From assembly GCF_900111555.1 (NCBI RefSeq), contig NZ_FOHZ01000013.1, positions 34,822 to 98,821 of the forward strand: a DNA stretch of 64,000 nt, read 5' to 3'. The position numbers were made by a program, and so were the translations under genes. Positions 46,368 through 55,175 of the stretch are shown here, piece after piece. Each line of letters opens with the position of its first letter. Position 1 is the stretch's first letter. This DNA is from Marinobacter segnicrescens. GTDB lineage: Bacteria; Pseudomonadota; Gammaproteobacteria; Pseudomonadales; Oleiphilaceae. Below the pieces are notes generated by a model. It saw only the letters and a list, made by a program, of their open reading frames with translations. It was not told the DNA's origin and made no database searches.

Positions 46368-47546
46368 ATGACTGATCTGGAAACCTTCCGTCAGGAAACC
46401 CGGGCATGGCTTGAAGAAAACTGCCCGCAGAGCATGCGATCCCCCTTCAAGAGCGACAAGGACGCTTGCTGGGGTGGCCGCAAATTCCAGTTCCAGAGTG
46501 AAGACCAGCGCCTGTGGCTGGAACGCATGGCAGAGAAGGGCTGGACCGCGCCTGACTGGCCCACCGAGTACGGCGGTGGCGGCCTGAGCCGCGACGAGCA
46601 CAAGGTCCTGCTGGAAGAGATGGCCCGTATCCAGGCCCGGCCGCCCCTGAACAGCTTCGGTATCTGGATGATTGGCCCGGCCATTCTGAAATTCGGTTCC
46701 GAGGCCCTCAAGCAGCAACACCTGCCGCCCATCGTGCGTGGTGAGATCCGCTGGTGTCAGGGCTATTCCGAGCCGGGTGCCGGTTCCGACCTGGCGGGCC
46801 TGCAGACCAAGGCCGAGGACAAAGGCGACCATTTCATCGTCAACGGTCAGAAAATCTGGACCTCCTACGCCGACAAGGCCGACTGGATGTTCGCCCTGGT
46901 TCGCACCAACCCGGACGTGAAAAAGCAGGAAGGCATCAGCCTTGTCCTGTTCGATATGGAAACCCCGGGGGTATCCACTCGTCCCATCAAGCTGATCTCG
47001 GGTGAGTCGCCGTTCTGTGAAACCTTCCTGGACAACGTCCGTGTTGAGAAGGACCAGGTCGTAGGTGAAGTGGACAAGGGCTGGACCATCGCCAAGTACC
47101 TGCTGACCCACGAGCGCAGCATGATCGGTAACATGGGCAGCACCGCTGCGGGCCAGAAGACGCTGTCAGACCTGGCGGTGGACGCAATTGGCCTGGAAGA
47201 TGGCAAGCTTGCCGACTCCATGCTGCGTACTGAAGTTGCCTCCTGGGTAATCGACTCCATCGGCTACGAGCTGACCGCTGAGCGGGCCCGGGACGAGGCC
47301 AAGTCAGGTCAGGGTGTGGGCAACGTGTCTGCGATGCTCAAGTACGCCGGCACCGAGCTGAACAAGCGCCGCTACGAGCTGCTGGTGGCCGCCTATGGCA
47401 GCGAAGGTCTGCTGTGGGAAGGTGACGAGCGGCCGGCCGGGGCGCTGCCGCAGCAGTGGCTGCGCACCAAGGGTAACTCCATTGAAGGGGGCACCACCGA
47501 GGTTCAGCTCAACATCATCGCCAAAAACATTCTCGGACTGGGCTAA
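46368..47546 (+). CDS. Acyl-CoA dehydrogenase, large subunit type
   Basis: 392 residues. FAD-dependent fold with the usual landmarks: WCQGYSEPGAGSDLAGL near residue 130, GQKIWTSYADKADWMF near 162, and C-terminal GNSIEGGTTEVQLNIIAKNI. Paired with a second, divergent acyl-CoA dehydrogenase 14 nt downstream. Such pairs form heterotetramers acting on bulky or dicarboxylic acyl-CoAs (pimeloyl-CoA type or steroid side-chain type) rather than simple fatty acyl-CoA. AAGGAG precedes ATG 46368. Confidence 0.9.
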   Translation: MTDLETFRQETRAWLEENCPQSMRSPFKSDKDACWGGRKFQFQSEDQRLWLERMAEKGWTAPDWPTEYGGGGLSRDEHKVLLEEMARIQARPPLNSFGIWMIGPAILKFGSEALKQQHLPPIVRGEIRWCQGYSEPGAGSDLAGLQTKAEDKGDHFIVNGQKIWTSYADKADWMFALVRTNPDVKKQEGISLVLFDMETPGVSTRPIKLISGESPFCETFLDNVRVEKDQVVGEVDKGWTIAKYLLTHERSMIGNMGSTAAGQKTLSDLAVDAIGLEDGKLADSMLRTEVASWVIDSIGYELTAERARDEAKSGQGVGNVSAMLKYAGTELNKRRYELLVAAYGSEGLLWEGDERPAGALPQQWLRTKGNSIEGGTTEVQLNIIAKNILGLG

Positions 47547-47560
47547 GGGCGGAGACAATC

Positions 47561-48700
47561 ATGCAAAAGCTTGTACTGACTGAAGAACAACAGATGCTGA
47601 AGGACGCCGCCCGAGGCCTGTTCAGCGAGCAGGCCCCGGTGTCCCAGTTGCGCAAATTGCGGGACGAGAAAGACCCGATGGGCTACGTACCGGAATTCTG
47701 GAACCAGGCCGTTGAACTGGGCCTGGCGGGCACCCTGATCCCGGAAAGCCACGGCGGTTCCGAGTTTGGCCACGTGGGCATGGGACAGGTGATGGAAGAG
47801 GGTGGTCGTACCCTGGCAGCTTCGCCGTTGTTTGCCTCCGGTGTGCTGGGCGCCTGCGCCCTGATGCTGGCCGGCAACGACAGCCAGAAAGACATCCTGA
47901 AAGGCATCGCCGACGGCAGCCACCTGGTGGCCCTGGCCATCGACGAAGCCGGCCGTCACCAGCCCCTGCGGGTAGCCACGAAGGCGGAGGCCCAGGGCGA
48001 CAGCTTTGTACTGAATGGCAGCAAGACCTTTGTGGTAGATGGCCATATCGCCAATACCCTGATCGTTTCTGCCCGCACCAGCGGCGGTGAACGTGATGAG
48101 TCCGGTATCACCCTGTTCCTCGTTGACCCGAAGGCGGAAGGTGTGAGTGTTGAGCGCACCATTTTCCCGGACGGCCGCAACTACGCGAAAGTGACCCTGG
48201 AAAACGTCGCTGTCGGTGCCGATGCGGTGCTGGGTGACAAGGACCAGGCTGCCGGCCCGCTGCAGAGGCTGCTGGACATCGGCAACGCCCACCTGGCGGC
48301 GGAGCTGCTGGGGCTGTCCAGCGAGGCGTTCGATCGTACCGTGGCCTACATGAAGGAGCGCAAGCAGTTTGGCGTGTACATCTCCTCCTTCCAGGCGTTG
48401 CAGCATCGCGCTGCCCATATGTGGAGCGAGCTGGAACAGCTGAAGTCCATGGTGCTCAAGGCCTTTATGGCCCTGGATGCCAACGATGACCAGGCCTCCA
48501 TGCTGGCCAGCGCCGCCAAGGCCAAGGCCAGCCAGGTGGCTGAACTGGTCACCAACGAGGGCGTCCAGCTGCATGGTGGTATGGGTATGACCGACGAGTT
48601 CGATATCGGTCTGTTCATGAAGCGTGCCCGTCCGGCACAGCTGTTACTGGGTGACTTCCGCTACCATGCCGACCGGGTGGCGAGCCTGAAGGGCTTCTGA
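47561..48700 (+). CDS. Acyl-CoA dehydrogenase, small subunit type
   Basis: 379 residues, second half of the pair. It begins LTEEQQMLKDAARGLFSEQ; the FAD-contact middle strand is poorly conserved (VALAIDEAGRHQP instead of the EPGAGSD block), while the C-terminal helical domain is intact (ERKQFGVYISSFQALQHRAA and LHGGMGMTDEFDIGLFMKR). This asymmetry is typical of the small subunit in heteromeric enzymes, where one partner supplies most FAD contacts. GGAG precedes ATG 47561. A strong terminator follows. Confidence 0.88.
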   Translation: MQKLVLTEEQQMLKDAARGLFSEQAPVSQLRKLRDEKDPMGYVPEFWNQAVELGLAGTLIPESHGGSEFGHVGMGQVMEEGGRTLAASPLFASGVLGACALMLAGNDSQKDILKGIADGSHLVALAIDEAGRHQPLRVATKAEAQGDSFVLNGSKTFVVDGHIANTLIVSARTSGGERDESGITLFLVDPKAEGVSVERTIFPDGRNYAKVTLENVAVGADAVLGDKDQAAGPLQRLLDIGNAHLAAELLGLSSEAFDRTVAYMKERKQFGVYISSFQALQHRAAHMWSELEQLKSMVLKAFMALDANDDQASMLASAAKAKASQVAELVTNEGVQLHGGMGMTDEFDIGLFMKRARPAQLLLGDFRYHADRVASLKGF

Positions 48701-48760
48701 TCCCTGGGGCTCCTCCAAGTGGCTGTGGCGGTTGCCATGGCGCAGACACCTGAAGGAATA

Positions 48761-48801
48761 AAAAAGACGACAGGCCCGTTCCGGTCCTGTCGTCTTTTTT
48801 T
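48761..48801. terminator. Strong bidirectional intrinsic terminator
   Basis: AAAAAGACGACAGG (48761-48774) pairs with CCTGTCGTCTTTTT around an 11-nt loop, with T7 on the plus side and A6 before the stem, so it works in both directions. It ends the acyl-CoA dehydrogenase operon and the converging zinc-finger/TPR gene. Confidence 0.93.
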
Positions 48802-48817
48802 GTAGCTGGTTACCGGG

Positions 48818-50272
48818 TTAGTCAGTCGCCGGTTTGAATGTCGCCCTGGGCTCCTTCAGAGGGTCCTGGTGCCGAGCCTGGTCCAGATAGCTGGCAATGT
48901 CCCCTTTGAGTTCGGGGTCAGAGGTGTGCCGCGCCGCAAACTGGAGGAAAGTCTCCGCCTTGTTCCACTGCCCGAAACCATTGGCCAGTATGCGTGCCAC
49001 CAGGATATAGGCCGGCGCAATCTGGTCGCTGTCCGGAAAGCGTTTGTGGAAGTCCCTCAGCAGTTGCAGGGCCGCTTTTGGCTCGTGTTGCATGAACAGC
49101 AGGTCAGCACAGGCGACCGCCAGTTCAGGGTCCCCGGGCTGGAACTGCGGATCCTGCTGGCGCAGAAGGGTCAGCAGTGTTTTCATCTCCCGGTGACGGC
49201 GCAGGGTCACCATCCATCGCAGCAGCTTGCCGTGATGACGGCTCAGGGTTGCCCGGTCATTGCGGGCGAGGGCGAGCCGGTAAACCTGCGCGAGCCGGTT
49301 CGGGTTGGCCGGATCCCTTTTCAGGGATTCTTCCAGGATGCCGGTTACCCGGTCGTAGTTTCCTTCCTTGAGGTTCATGTCGATATCCGCATCGATACGG
49401 CGACTGCGGTCCCGCTGCGGGTCTGCCGAAGCCTCGCCTTCCTGGTAGTCACTGGCGAAGCCCAGTTCCTGCTGGTACTGGAATAGCAGGTATCCAAGCA
49501 TGTGGAACAGGATCAGCATGTAGGTGCTGTTGAGAAAGCCTGTCAATGGCTGGGCAAGCAACGGGTCCAGGTGGCTGACGGCAAAGTCCTGGGCCGCACC
49601 GGACGCCATGGTCATAAGGATCAGAAAGCCGTACAGCAGGAAATAGGGCCAGCCAATGGCGGTGATCAGGGTAGTGAGGTTCAGCGGGTTCAGCGCGGCA
49701 AACACCGAATTTTCCATCGCCAGTACCATGATCGAGGCAGGCAGGGCCAGAATCACCAGGGCGCCAATCACCAGGCCGGGAATCGGTCCCAGCATGGCCG
49801 TGGCGAAGCCCACCAGCATGGCCATGGCGACAAACACCACCATCTGTTGCAGGCCGATGGCGAGGCCTTCACCGGACCAGGCGGCGGACACCGGTGGCGG
49901 CTTCATATGGCCTTCGGCGGTATGGCGAATCACCGCGTAGGTGTACTTGAACAGCACCAGGGCCAGCAATACGTAGGTGACCCAGCCCAGGATACCCTGG
50001 CCCAGGAAGATGGGCACGAGTGTGCAGAACGCGACTACCATCAGCGGATCCCGGTGAAACGGGTAACGGAAGAAAGCCGAGAGTCTTTGCCAGAAAGGTA
50101 CCGCCTCGGTAGCAGCCCCAAGGTATCGCAGAGTGCGACCGCAGTGAGGGCAAAGCCCATGCTGACGACGGGGGTCGGCATCGGGCATGCAGCCGGAGCA
50201 ATAGTGGATCAGGCATTCACCGCACACCCACTTGGCGGGTTCCAGGGGGTGGTAATGACAGTCGTTTTTCAC
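48818..50272 (-). CDS. Zinc-finger/membrane/TPR protein of unknown function
   Basis: 484 residues in three parts. Residues 1-45 form a B-box-like zinc finger (CHYHPLEPAKWVCGECLIHYCSGC, written here as C-x2-H and two CxxC pairs, then LCPHCG). About 75-285 holds six hydrophobic helices resembling DUF4013-like domains. About 290-484 is cytoplasmic with TPR-like repeats (RVTGILEESLKRDPANPNR). Cysteine-rich start and TPR tail suggest a membrane-bound scaffold. The start is GTG 50272 with only a weak ribosome site. Confidence 0.75.
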   Translation of the reverse strand: MKNDCHYHPLEPAKWVCGECLIHYCSGCMPDADPRRQHGLCPHCGRTLRYLGAATEAVPFWQRLSAFFRYPFHRDPLMVVAFCTLVPIFLGQGILGWVTYVLLALVLFKYTYAVIRHTAEGHMKPPPVSAAWSGEGLAIGLQQMVVFVAMAMLVGFATAMLGPIPGLVIGALVILALPASIMVLAMENSVFAALNPLNLTTLITAIGWPYFLLYGFLILMTMASGAAQDFAVSHLDPLLAQPLTGFLNSTYMLILFHMLGYLLFQYQQELGFASDYQEGEASADPQRDRSRRIDADIDMNLKEGNYDRVTGILEESLKRDPANPNRLAQVYRLALARNDRATLSRHHGKLLRWMVTLRRHREMKTLLTLLRQQDPQFQPGDPELAVACADLLFMQHEPKAALQLLRDFHKRFPDSDQIAPAYILVARILANGFGQWNKAETFLQFAARHTSDPELKGDIASYLDQARHQDPLKEPRATFKPATD

Positions 50273-50408
50273 AGCGTTGTTCCCGGCAGCACAGGGTCCA
50301 ATGATTGCAGATCGGGAGGTTGTGGACCAAGGGCGTGCTGTAATCTGGTGGACGGGTGCCTGCTTGTGCTGGGTGGGAGCGGGGCGAATGAGCGCCCCGC
50401 GCCTGGGG

Positions 50409-50774
50409 TCAGGCCTGTTTCATCTTGTCGGTATAGGGGGGCCAGCCAAGGGGCTTGCCTGCCAGCAGGTGCAGGTGGATGTGGAACACCGTCTGTCCGG
50501 AGTTTTCACCGCAGTTCATCACCGTACGGTAGCCGTGATCCGCAAAGCCCATTTCCCGGGCCAGTTCCCCTGCCACCCAGTAGAGGTGGCCTACCAGTTC
50601 CCGGTCGTCCTTGCCAATATCATTGATGGTGGCAATGTCCTTCTTGGGAATGATCAACAGGTGTACCGGCGCCTGCGGGTTGATATCCCGGAACGCGAGA
50701 CTGATGTCGTCCTCGTAGACAATGTCGGCCGGAATTTCCCGGTTGATGATCTTGCTGAAGATGGTTTCTGCCAT
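50409..50774 (-). CDS. hinT: HIT-family nucleotide hydrolase (HinT type)
   Basis: 121 residues. Starts AETIFSKIINREIPADIVYEDD and carries the histidine triad FHIHLHLL with VNCGENSGQTV-like spacing (MNCGENSGQTVF) before it. Hydrolyses purine nucleoside phosphoramidates such as AMP-lysine. AAGGA precedes ATG 50774. It follows the UbiH-family gene by 80 nt on the same strand. Confidence 0.93.
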   Translation of the reverse strand: MAETIFSKIINREIPADIVYEDDISLAFRDINPQAPVHLLIIPKKDIATINDIGKDDRELVGHLYWVAGELAREMGFADHGYRTVMNCGENSGQTVFHIHLHLLAGKPLGWPPYTDKMKQA

Positions 50775-50854
50775 GTCTGGGTCCTTTTTGTTTGCTGATG
50801 TTCTGGTCGTTGTGAATGCTTGTCGGGGTAATGCTGATAACTCCGGAGAGCCCG

Positions 50855-52156
50855 TTACCCGGCGGCTCGCCAGGGGGAAGGCAGGCGTTCCAGTAGTGCC
50901 CGCGCTGGCAAGGGCAGTCCTTCGTCGATGCCCATGGCGTATCGAGCCACCCGGTTGCGGGCAAAGGGCAGGCCCTGGGCCAGTCCCAGCCCGAGGTTGC
51001 GCACGGCCCACAGCGGAGTCCGGCGATTGCTGAACAGGTGGTAGAAGGCATCCATGGTCAGCATCATGCGCCGGTTGGCAGGCCGCCGCTCGGCTTCATA
51101 CTGAGCCAGTAACTGTGGGTTGCCGGGGTCCTGGCCCTGTCGGCGGGCCTCGTCCAGCAGCGCCTGGAGGCAGCGGGCATCCTGGAAGCCAAGGTTTACT
51201 CCCTGGCCGGCCAGCGGGTTGATGGTATGGGCTGCGTCACCTACCAGCACCACACGGTCGTGGAAATAGGTATGGGCATGCTGGCGGGCTATCGGAAAGC
51301 TGGCACGGGCGGCTACTGCGGTCAGATCAGGAAGTTCTTCCGGGAATCCCGCCCGGACCCGGGCAATGAAGTCCTGTTCGTTGAGGGCCTTGAGCTCACT
51401 CAGAGCTGCGGGGTCGTCGTACCAGACCAGGGATGCCCAGCTTTCTCCCGGGTGGGCCGGGCCTGCGCTGTGCAGGGGCAGGAATGCACGGGGGCCGCTA
51501 CTCTGGAAGGCCTGCCAGGTGATATCCGCAGGTGTGCCCCGGTAGCGCACGCTGGCCACCAGTGCCTGTTGCGCGTACTGGTCGCGGCTGACGCCGATTC
51601 CGGCCAACTGGCGTACCCGGGAGCCGGCCCCGTCCGCACCGATCAACAGGCGCCCGGTGACGGTCTGCCCATTATCCAGGGTTGCGGTGATCTGCTCCCC
51701 GGTGTCGGCCAGTGACTGAATGCCGGCGCCGCTGTAGAACGTAACCGTCGGCTGGCGGCTGGCCCGGTCCCAGAGCGCCTTCTGGGTCACCCGGTTTTCC
51801 ACGATATGGCCCAGGTGGGACGTCTTGAGGTCCCGGGCAGAGAAGGTGGTTCTGGGGGGGCTGACGGGCATCAGTCGTGCGACCGGGTGCTCGGCGGCCT
51901 CCCAAACGGCCAGTCGGCGATAGGGGGTGGCAGCCATGGCGAGGATGTCGTCCCAGGCTCCCAGCTCTCGCAGGTAACGTTCACTGCCTGCACTCAGGGC
52001 GGAAACCCGGATATCCGGGTCATCCTCTGCCGAGAACTGCGGGGCTGCGCCATGGTCAACAAGGGCGATCTGGTGGCCTTGGGCCGCCAGGCCATTGGCA
52101 ATGGCGGCGCCAACCATGCCGGCGCCGACCACGATGAAGTCGAAGGTCTGAGTCAT
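50855..52156 (-). CDS. UbiH/UbiF/VisC-family FAD monooxygenase (ubiquinone pathway)
   Basis: 433 residues. FAD-binding start FIVVGAGMVGAAIANGL, mid-protein LIGADGAGSRVRQLAG and the second FAD motif VLVGDAAHTINPLAGQGVNLG. The family hydroxylates the aromatic ring of ubiquinone precursors. UbiH, UbiF and UbiI look alike and the ring position cannot be decided from this sequence alone. The enzyme would work with the UbiJ/UbiK lipid-binding complex at the inner membrane. Confidence 0.9.
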   Translation of the reverse strand: MTQTFDFIVVGAGMVGAAIANGLAAQGHQIALVDHGAAPQFSAEDDPDIRVSALSAGSERYLRELGAWDDILAMAATPYRRLAVWEAAEHPVARLMPVSPPRTTFSARDLKTSHLGHIVENRVTQKALWDRASRQPTVTFYSGAGIQSLADTGEQITATLDNGQTVTGRLLIGADGAGSRVRQLAGIGVSRDQYAQQALVASVRYRGTPADITWQAFQSSGPRAFLPLHSAGPAHPGESWASLVWYDDPAALSELKALNEQDFIARVRAGFPEELPDLTAVAARASFPIARQHAHTYFHDRVVLVGDAAHTINPLAGQGVNLGFQDARCLQALLDEARRQGQDPGNPQLLAQYEAERRPANRRMMLTMDAFYHLFSNRRTPLWAVRNLGLGLAQGLPFARNRVARYAMGIDEGLPLPARALLERLPSPWRAAG

Positions 52157-52249
52157 ATAGAAGTCCCTGGTCAGACCCCCAGTTTACGGACCTTGCCGGC
52201 ACTGGCAAGCGATGGCTGCCCGGAAAGGTCCGGCGCTGGTGTCAGCGGT

Positions 52250-52813
52250 TCAGTAGCCGGCCAGCTCCCATCGCTCTATCTGGTCCTCTGAAGGCATGGG
52301 CTCTGCTTTCTGGCGCCTTTGCATCCACGCTGGCTTGCGGGCGCCCGGCCGGATAAAGCCTTTCTCTATCACTACCGGGTTTACCAGGGCCAGGAAGTCC
52401 GCCGTTTTCATGTGGATGGACTCTTCGTGGGAGCCAGCGGCAAATGCAATATCCGGCTGACGGGTCAGGGCTTCGCTGCAGTACACCGGCATATCGAACA
52501 GGTTACCGAAGGGGGGCATGGCCCCCACTTCGCAGTCGGGAAAACGGTCCTTGAATTCCATTTCGTCCGCCAGTTCGACAAAGTCGGTTTCCAGGACGTC
52601 ACTGAGTCGTTCCCAGTGAATGCGCCAGGTGGCGGGCATGACCAGCATGGCCATCTTGCCATCAAGCTCGATGATCACGGTCTTGGCCACCCGGTCACCG
52701 GCGATGCGGCCATGGTGGGCAAGTTGCTGGGCGGTATAGGCGGGGGGGTGTCTGAGGGCGATGTAATCTGCCCCGGATTGATCAAGGAAGGCTTTCAGTT
52801 GTTTTCCCGGCAT
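52250..52813 (-). CDS. YbaK/ProXp-family aminoacyl-tRNA deacylase-like protein
   Basis: 187 residues. YbaK fold with the conserved lysine in RVAKTVIIELDGK and the GAMPPFGNLFDMPVYCSEAL loop near residue 95 that forms the deacylase pocket. The C-terminal 40 residues (KPAWMQRRQKAEP region) extend beyond the domain. Family members clear mischarged Cys- or Ala-tRNA(Pro) and related species; specificity not assignable. AGGAGG precedes ATG 52813. Confidence 0.85.
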   Translation of the reverse strand: MPGKQLKAFLDQSGADYIALRHPPAYTAQQLAHHGRIAGDRVAKTVIIELDGKMAMLVMPATWRIHWERLSDVLETDFVELADEMEFKDRFPDCEVGAMPPFGNLFDMPVYCSEALTRQPDIAFAAGSHEESIHMKTADFLALVNPVVIEKGFIRPGARKPAWMQRRQKAEPMPSEDQIERWELAGY

Positions 52814-52962
52814 CGTGAACCTCCTGCCAGAGCGACGGTTTTGGCCGGATACAGAGTATGCACCGGCCAGCTTCGTTATTGGCTAGCTTAGCGGAGTGTG
52901 CGCGGATTGCGAGCTTCGGAATCTACGGAGTGTGATGGAGTACGCCTGCAAGGGGCAAACCA

Positions 52963-52983
52963 GCCGCCCCGGGGAGGGGCGGC
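52963..52983 (-). terminator. Terminator-like hairpin after mscS
   Basis: GCCGCCCC and GGGGCGGC form a perfect 8-bp GC stem with a 5-nt loop, 11 nt after the mscS stop, followed on the minus strand by TGGTTTGCC. U-tract weak. Confidence 0.55.
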
Positions 52984-52994
52984 CGAAGACCAGG

Positions 52995-53843
52995 TCAGTC
53001 GGCGTTTTTGGCGCTGTGCTGGTAGACGTGGACATCCCGTTGAGGGAAGGGTATGGATATGCCTTCCTGGTCAAAGGTTTTCTTGATCTTCTCATGCATG
53101 GCCCAGTACACCGGCCACAGGTCGTCGGTCTTGGTCCATGGGCGGGCGATGATGTTCACAGAGTTGTCGCCCAGGGAGCCAACGGCAATGGTGGGTGCGG
53201 GGTCTTTCAGCACCCGGTCGTCGGACTCGAGACAGCGCTTGATGATCTCCTTCGCCTTGTCGATATCATCCCCGTAGCCAATGCCGAAGGTCATATCGCA
53301 ACGACGGGTATCGTAGTAGCTGACGTTCACCAGTGAGGCGTTGGCCAGGGCTCCGTTGGGCACGATGATACGGCGATTATCGAAGGTGTTGATGATGGTA
53401 TAGAGAATGTTGATTTCATCCACTGCACCCAGGAAGCCTTGAGCTTCAATGGTGTCACCCACCTTGAATGGCTTGAAGATCAGGATCAGCACCCCGCCAG
53501 CGAAGTTGGCCAGGCTGCCCTGCAGGGCAAGACCGATGGCCAGGCCGGCGGCACCAATAATGGCGATGAACGAGGTGGTCGCGATGCCCACCATGGAAGC
53601 CACGGAAATCAGCAGCAGGATTTTGAGTACGATACCGACCAGGCCGCAGAGGAACTTGTTGAGGCTGGGATCCTTGGCCTTGAGGCGTGCGTCGAGCACA
53701 TTGACCAGCCGGTTGATCAGCCACAGGCCTACCACCAATGTGATGATCGCCAGTATCACCTTGGGGGCGTACAGCATGATCATTTCGACGGCCATATCCA
53801 GCCATTCACCGGCCTTGCCGTTTTCGCCAAACAGGTCTTCCAT
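52995..53843 (-). CDS. mscS: Small-conductance mechanosensitive channel MscS
   Basis: 282 residues, the length of E. coli MscS (286). Three helices: about 20-45, 65-85 and the pore helix about 92-125 with the Gly/Ala pattern AIIGAAGLAIGLALQGSLANFAGG (given here as GAAGLAIGLALQG). The beta domain follows (PFKVGDTIEAQGFLGAVDEI, PNGALANASLVN). It opens on membrane tension to release solutes at hypo-osmotic shock, the counterpart of osmolyte build-up by the GgpPS pathway. GGGAG precedes ATG 53843. Confidence 0.95.
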   Translation of the reverse strand: MEDLFGENGKAGEWLDMAVEMIMLYAPKVILAIITLVVGLWLINRLVNVLDARLKAKDPSLNKFLCGLVGIVLKILLLISVASMVGIATTSFIAIIGAAGLAIGLALQGSLANFAGGVLILIFKPFKVGDTIEAQGFLGAVDEINILYTIINTFDNRRIIVPNGALANASLVNVSYYDTRRCDMTFGIGYGDDIDKAKEIIKRCLESDDRVLKDPAPTIAVGSLGDNSVNIIARPWTKTDDLWPVYWAMHEKIKKTFDQEGISIPFPQRDVHVYQHSAKNAD

Positions 53844-53936
53844 TATTGTCTCCCGGTTTTTCTGTGTGTTCGAACGTGTAGGACGGAATCCGGCGGTGAA
53901 TCCGTTGAGGCGGATCAGCTCCCCCGACTACATTCC

Positions 53937-55037
53937 CTAAGCGGTTTCCGCCAGTGCAGCCCAGTCCACCAGGTCCCGTGGGCCGCCAGCTGTCACAATG
54001 CGACCTGACTTCTGGCTGAGCTGGTAGTCATACATAGGATCATAATAGTCTGTAAGAAGCGACTTTATCCAATCATTGTGACCGGTGGGGTCTCCTGTCG
54101 CTGCCTGTTCGGTAAGGGCTTGTTCCATCACCTGGCGCAGGTGCTGATGCCGGTCGCCGCCCAGGCGCTTGTGGATTCGGTCCAGGGCGCTGAGCAGGTA
54201 ATCCCGGAAGTTTTCCCAGCCAGCTGCTTCCCCGTCTCGCTCGCGGAACGCCTTGACCATATCTTCCACGTAGTCCTCGCGGATAATGTCGATACGCTCG
54301 TTAAGGGGGCGTTCCAGAATCAGCAGGGGTGCTGAGGACATGCGCTCACGCAGGTCCAGGGGCAGGGCGCAGCGGCCAACCAGGCGGCTTTCATCCTCCA
54401 GGTAGATGGGGCCGCCTTTTTCGGAGGCCTTGAGCATGGCGACCGCCAGGGCGTTTTCGAAGTCTATCTGTGACGGTTGGGGTGTCACCTGGCGGCCGAA
54501 GCTGGAGCCCCGGTGATTGGCCAGGCCTTCCAGGTCTATCGGGTTGGGCATCTCGTGCAGCACCCGTGTCTTGCCGGTACCGGTACGGCCACTGATGATA
54601 TGGAAAGTACCCGAGCGGACGATATCGTCCAGGGTATCGATAAGGAAACGGCGCAGGGCCTTGTAGCCGCCCTTTACCAGCGGGTATTCAATACCGGCTT
54701 CCCGCATCCACTGCTGGGTCAGGCGTGAGCGCAGGCCACCCCGGAAACAGAACAGATAGCCCTCCGGATGTTCAAGCGCAAACCGCTTCCAGGCGGCGAT
54801 CCGCTCTGCCTTGATATCGCCGGCAACCAGTTGGTGGCCGAGCCGGATGGCTTCATCCTGGCCTTTTTCCTTGTAGCAGATACCAATCCGGTGGCGCTCC
54901 TCGTCGTTCATCAGGGGGGCGTTCACAGTATTGGGGAAACTACCCCGGGCGAATTCCACCGGTGCGCGCACATCCATCAGGGGAATGTCGTTGAGGAAAA
55001 GTTCGCGGTACTGGTCGGTATCTGGTCGGGTGCTCAT
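53937..55037 (-). CDS. mnmH: tRNA 2-selenouridine synthase MnmH/SelU
   Basis: 366 residues. Rhodanese domain first (about 10-130) with the catalytic cysteine in LFCFRGGLRSRL, then a P-loop domain (SGRTGTGKTRVLHE near 148). It replaces sulfur of wobble 2-thiouridine in tRNA(Lys/Glu/Gln) by selenium via a geranylated intermediate, using selenophosphate. SelD, often adjacent, is not in the window. ATG 55037 gives the family length; the frame is open upstream without homology. No strong ribosome site. Confidence 0.94.
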   Translation of the reverse strand: MSTRPDTDQYRELFLNDIPLMDVRAPVEFARGSFPNTVNAPLMNDEERHRIGICYKEKGQDEAIRLGHQLVAGDIKAERIAAWKRFALEHPEGYLFCFRGGLRSRLTQQWMREAGIEYPLVKGGYKALRRFLIDTLDDIVRSGTFHIISGRTGTGKTRVLHEMPNPIDLEGLANHRGSSFGRQVTPQPSQIDFENALAVAMLKASEKGGPIYLEDESRLVGRCALPLDLRERMSSAPLLILERPLNERIDIIREDYVEDMVKAFRERDGEAAGWENFRDYLLSALDRIHKRLGGDRHQHLRQVMEQALTEQAATGDPTGHNDWIKSLLTDYYDPMYDYQLSQKSGRIVTAGGPRDLVDWAALAETA

Positions 55038-55175
55038 GCCTGGAAGACGTCGTCCGTAGTGGTCATAAAAGCGCAAGTATAACGGATCGGGTGCGGTCCT
55101 GTCGTGAGCGCCTCCCGGGCTGAAAACCGGCGTTGGCCGTGTAAAATGCCGCTTCTGAGCCACAGAGGAACTGTC

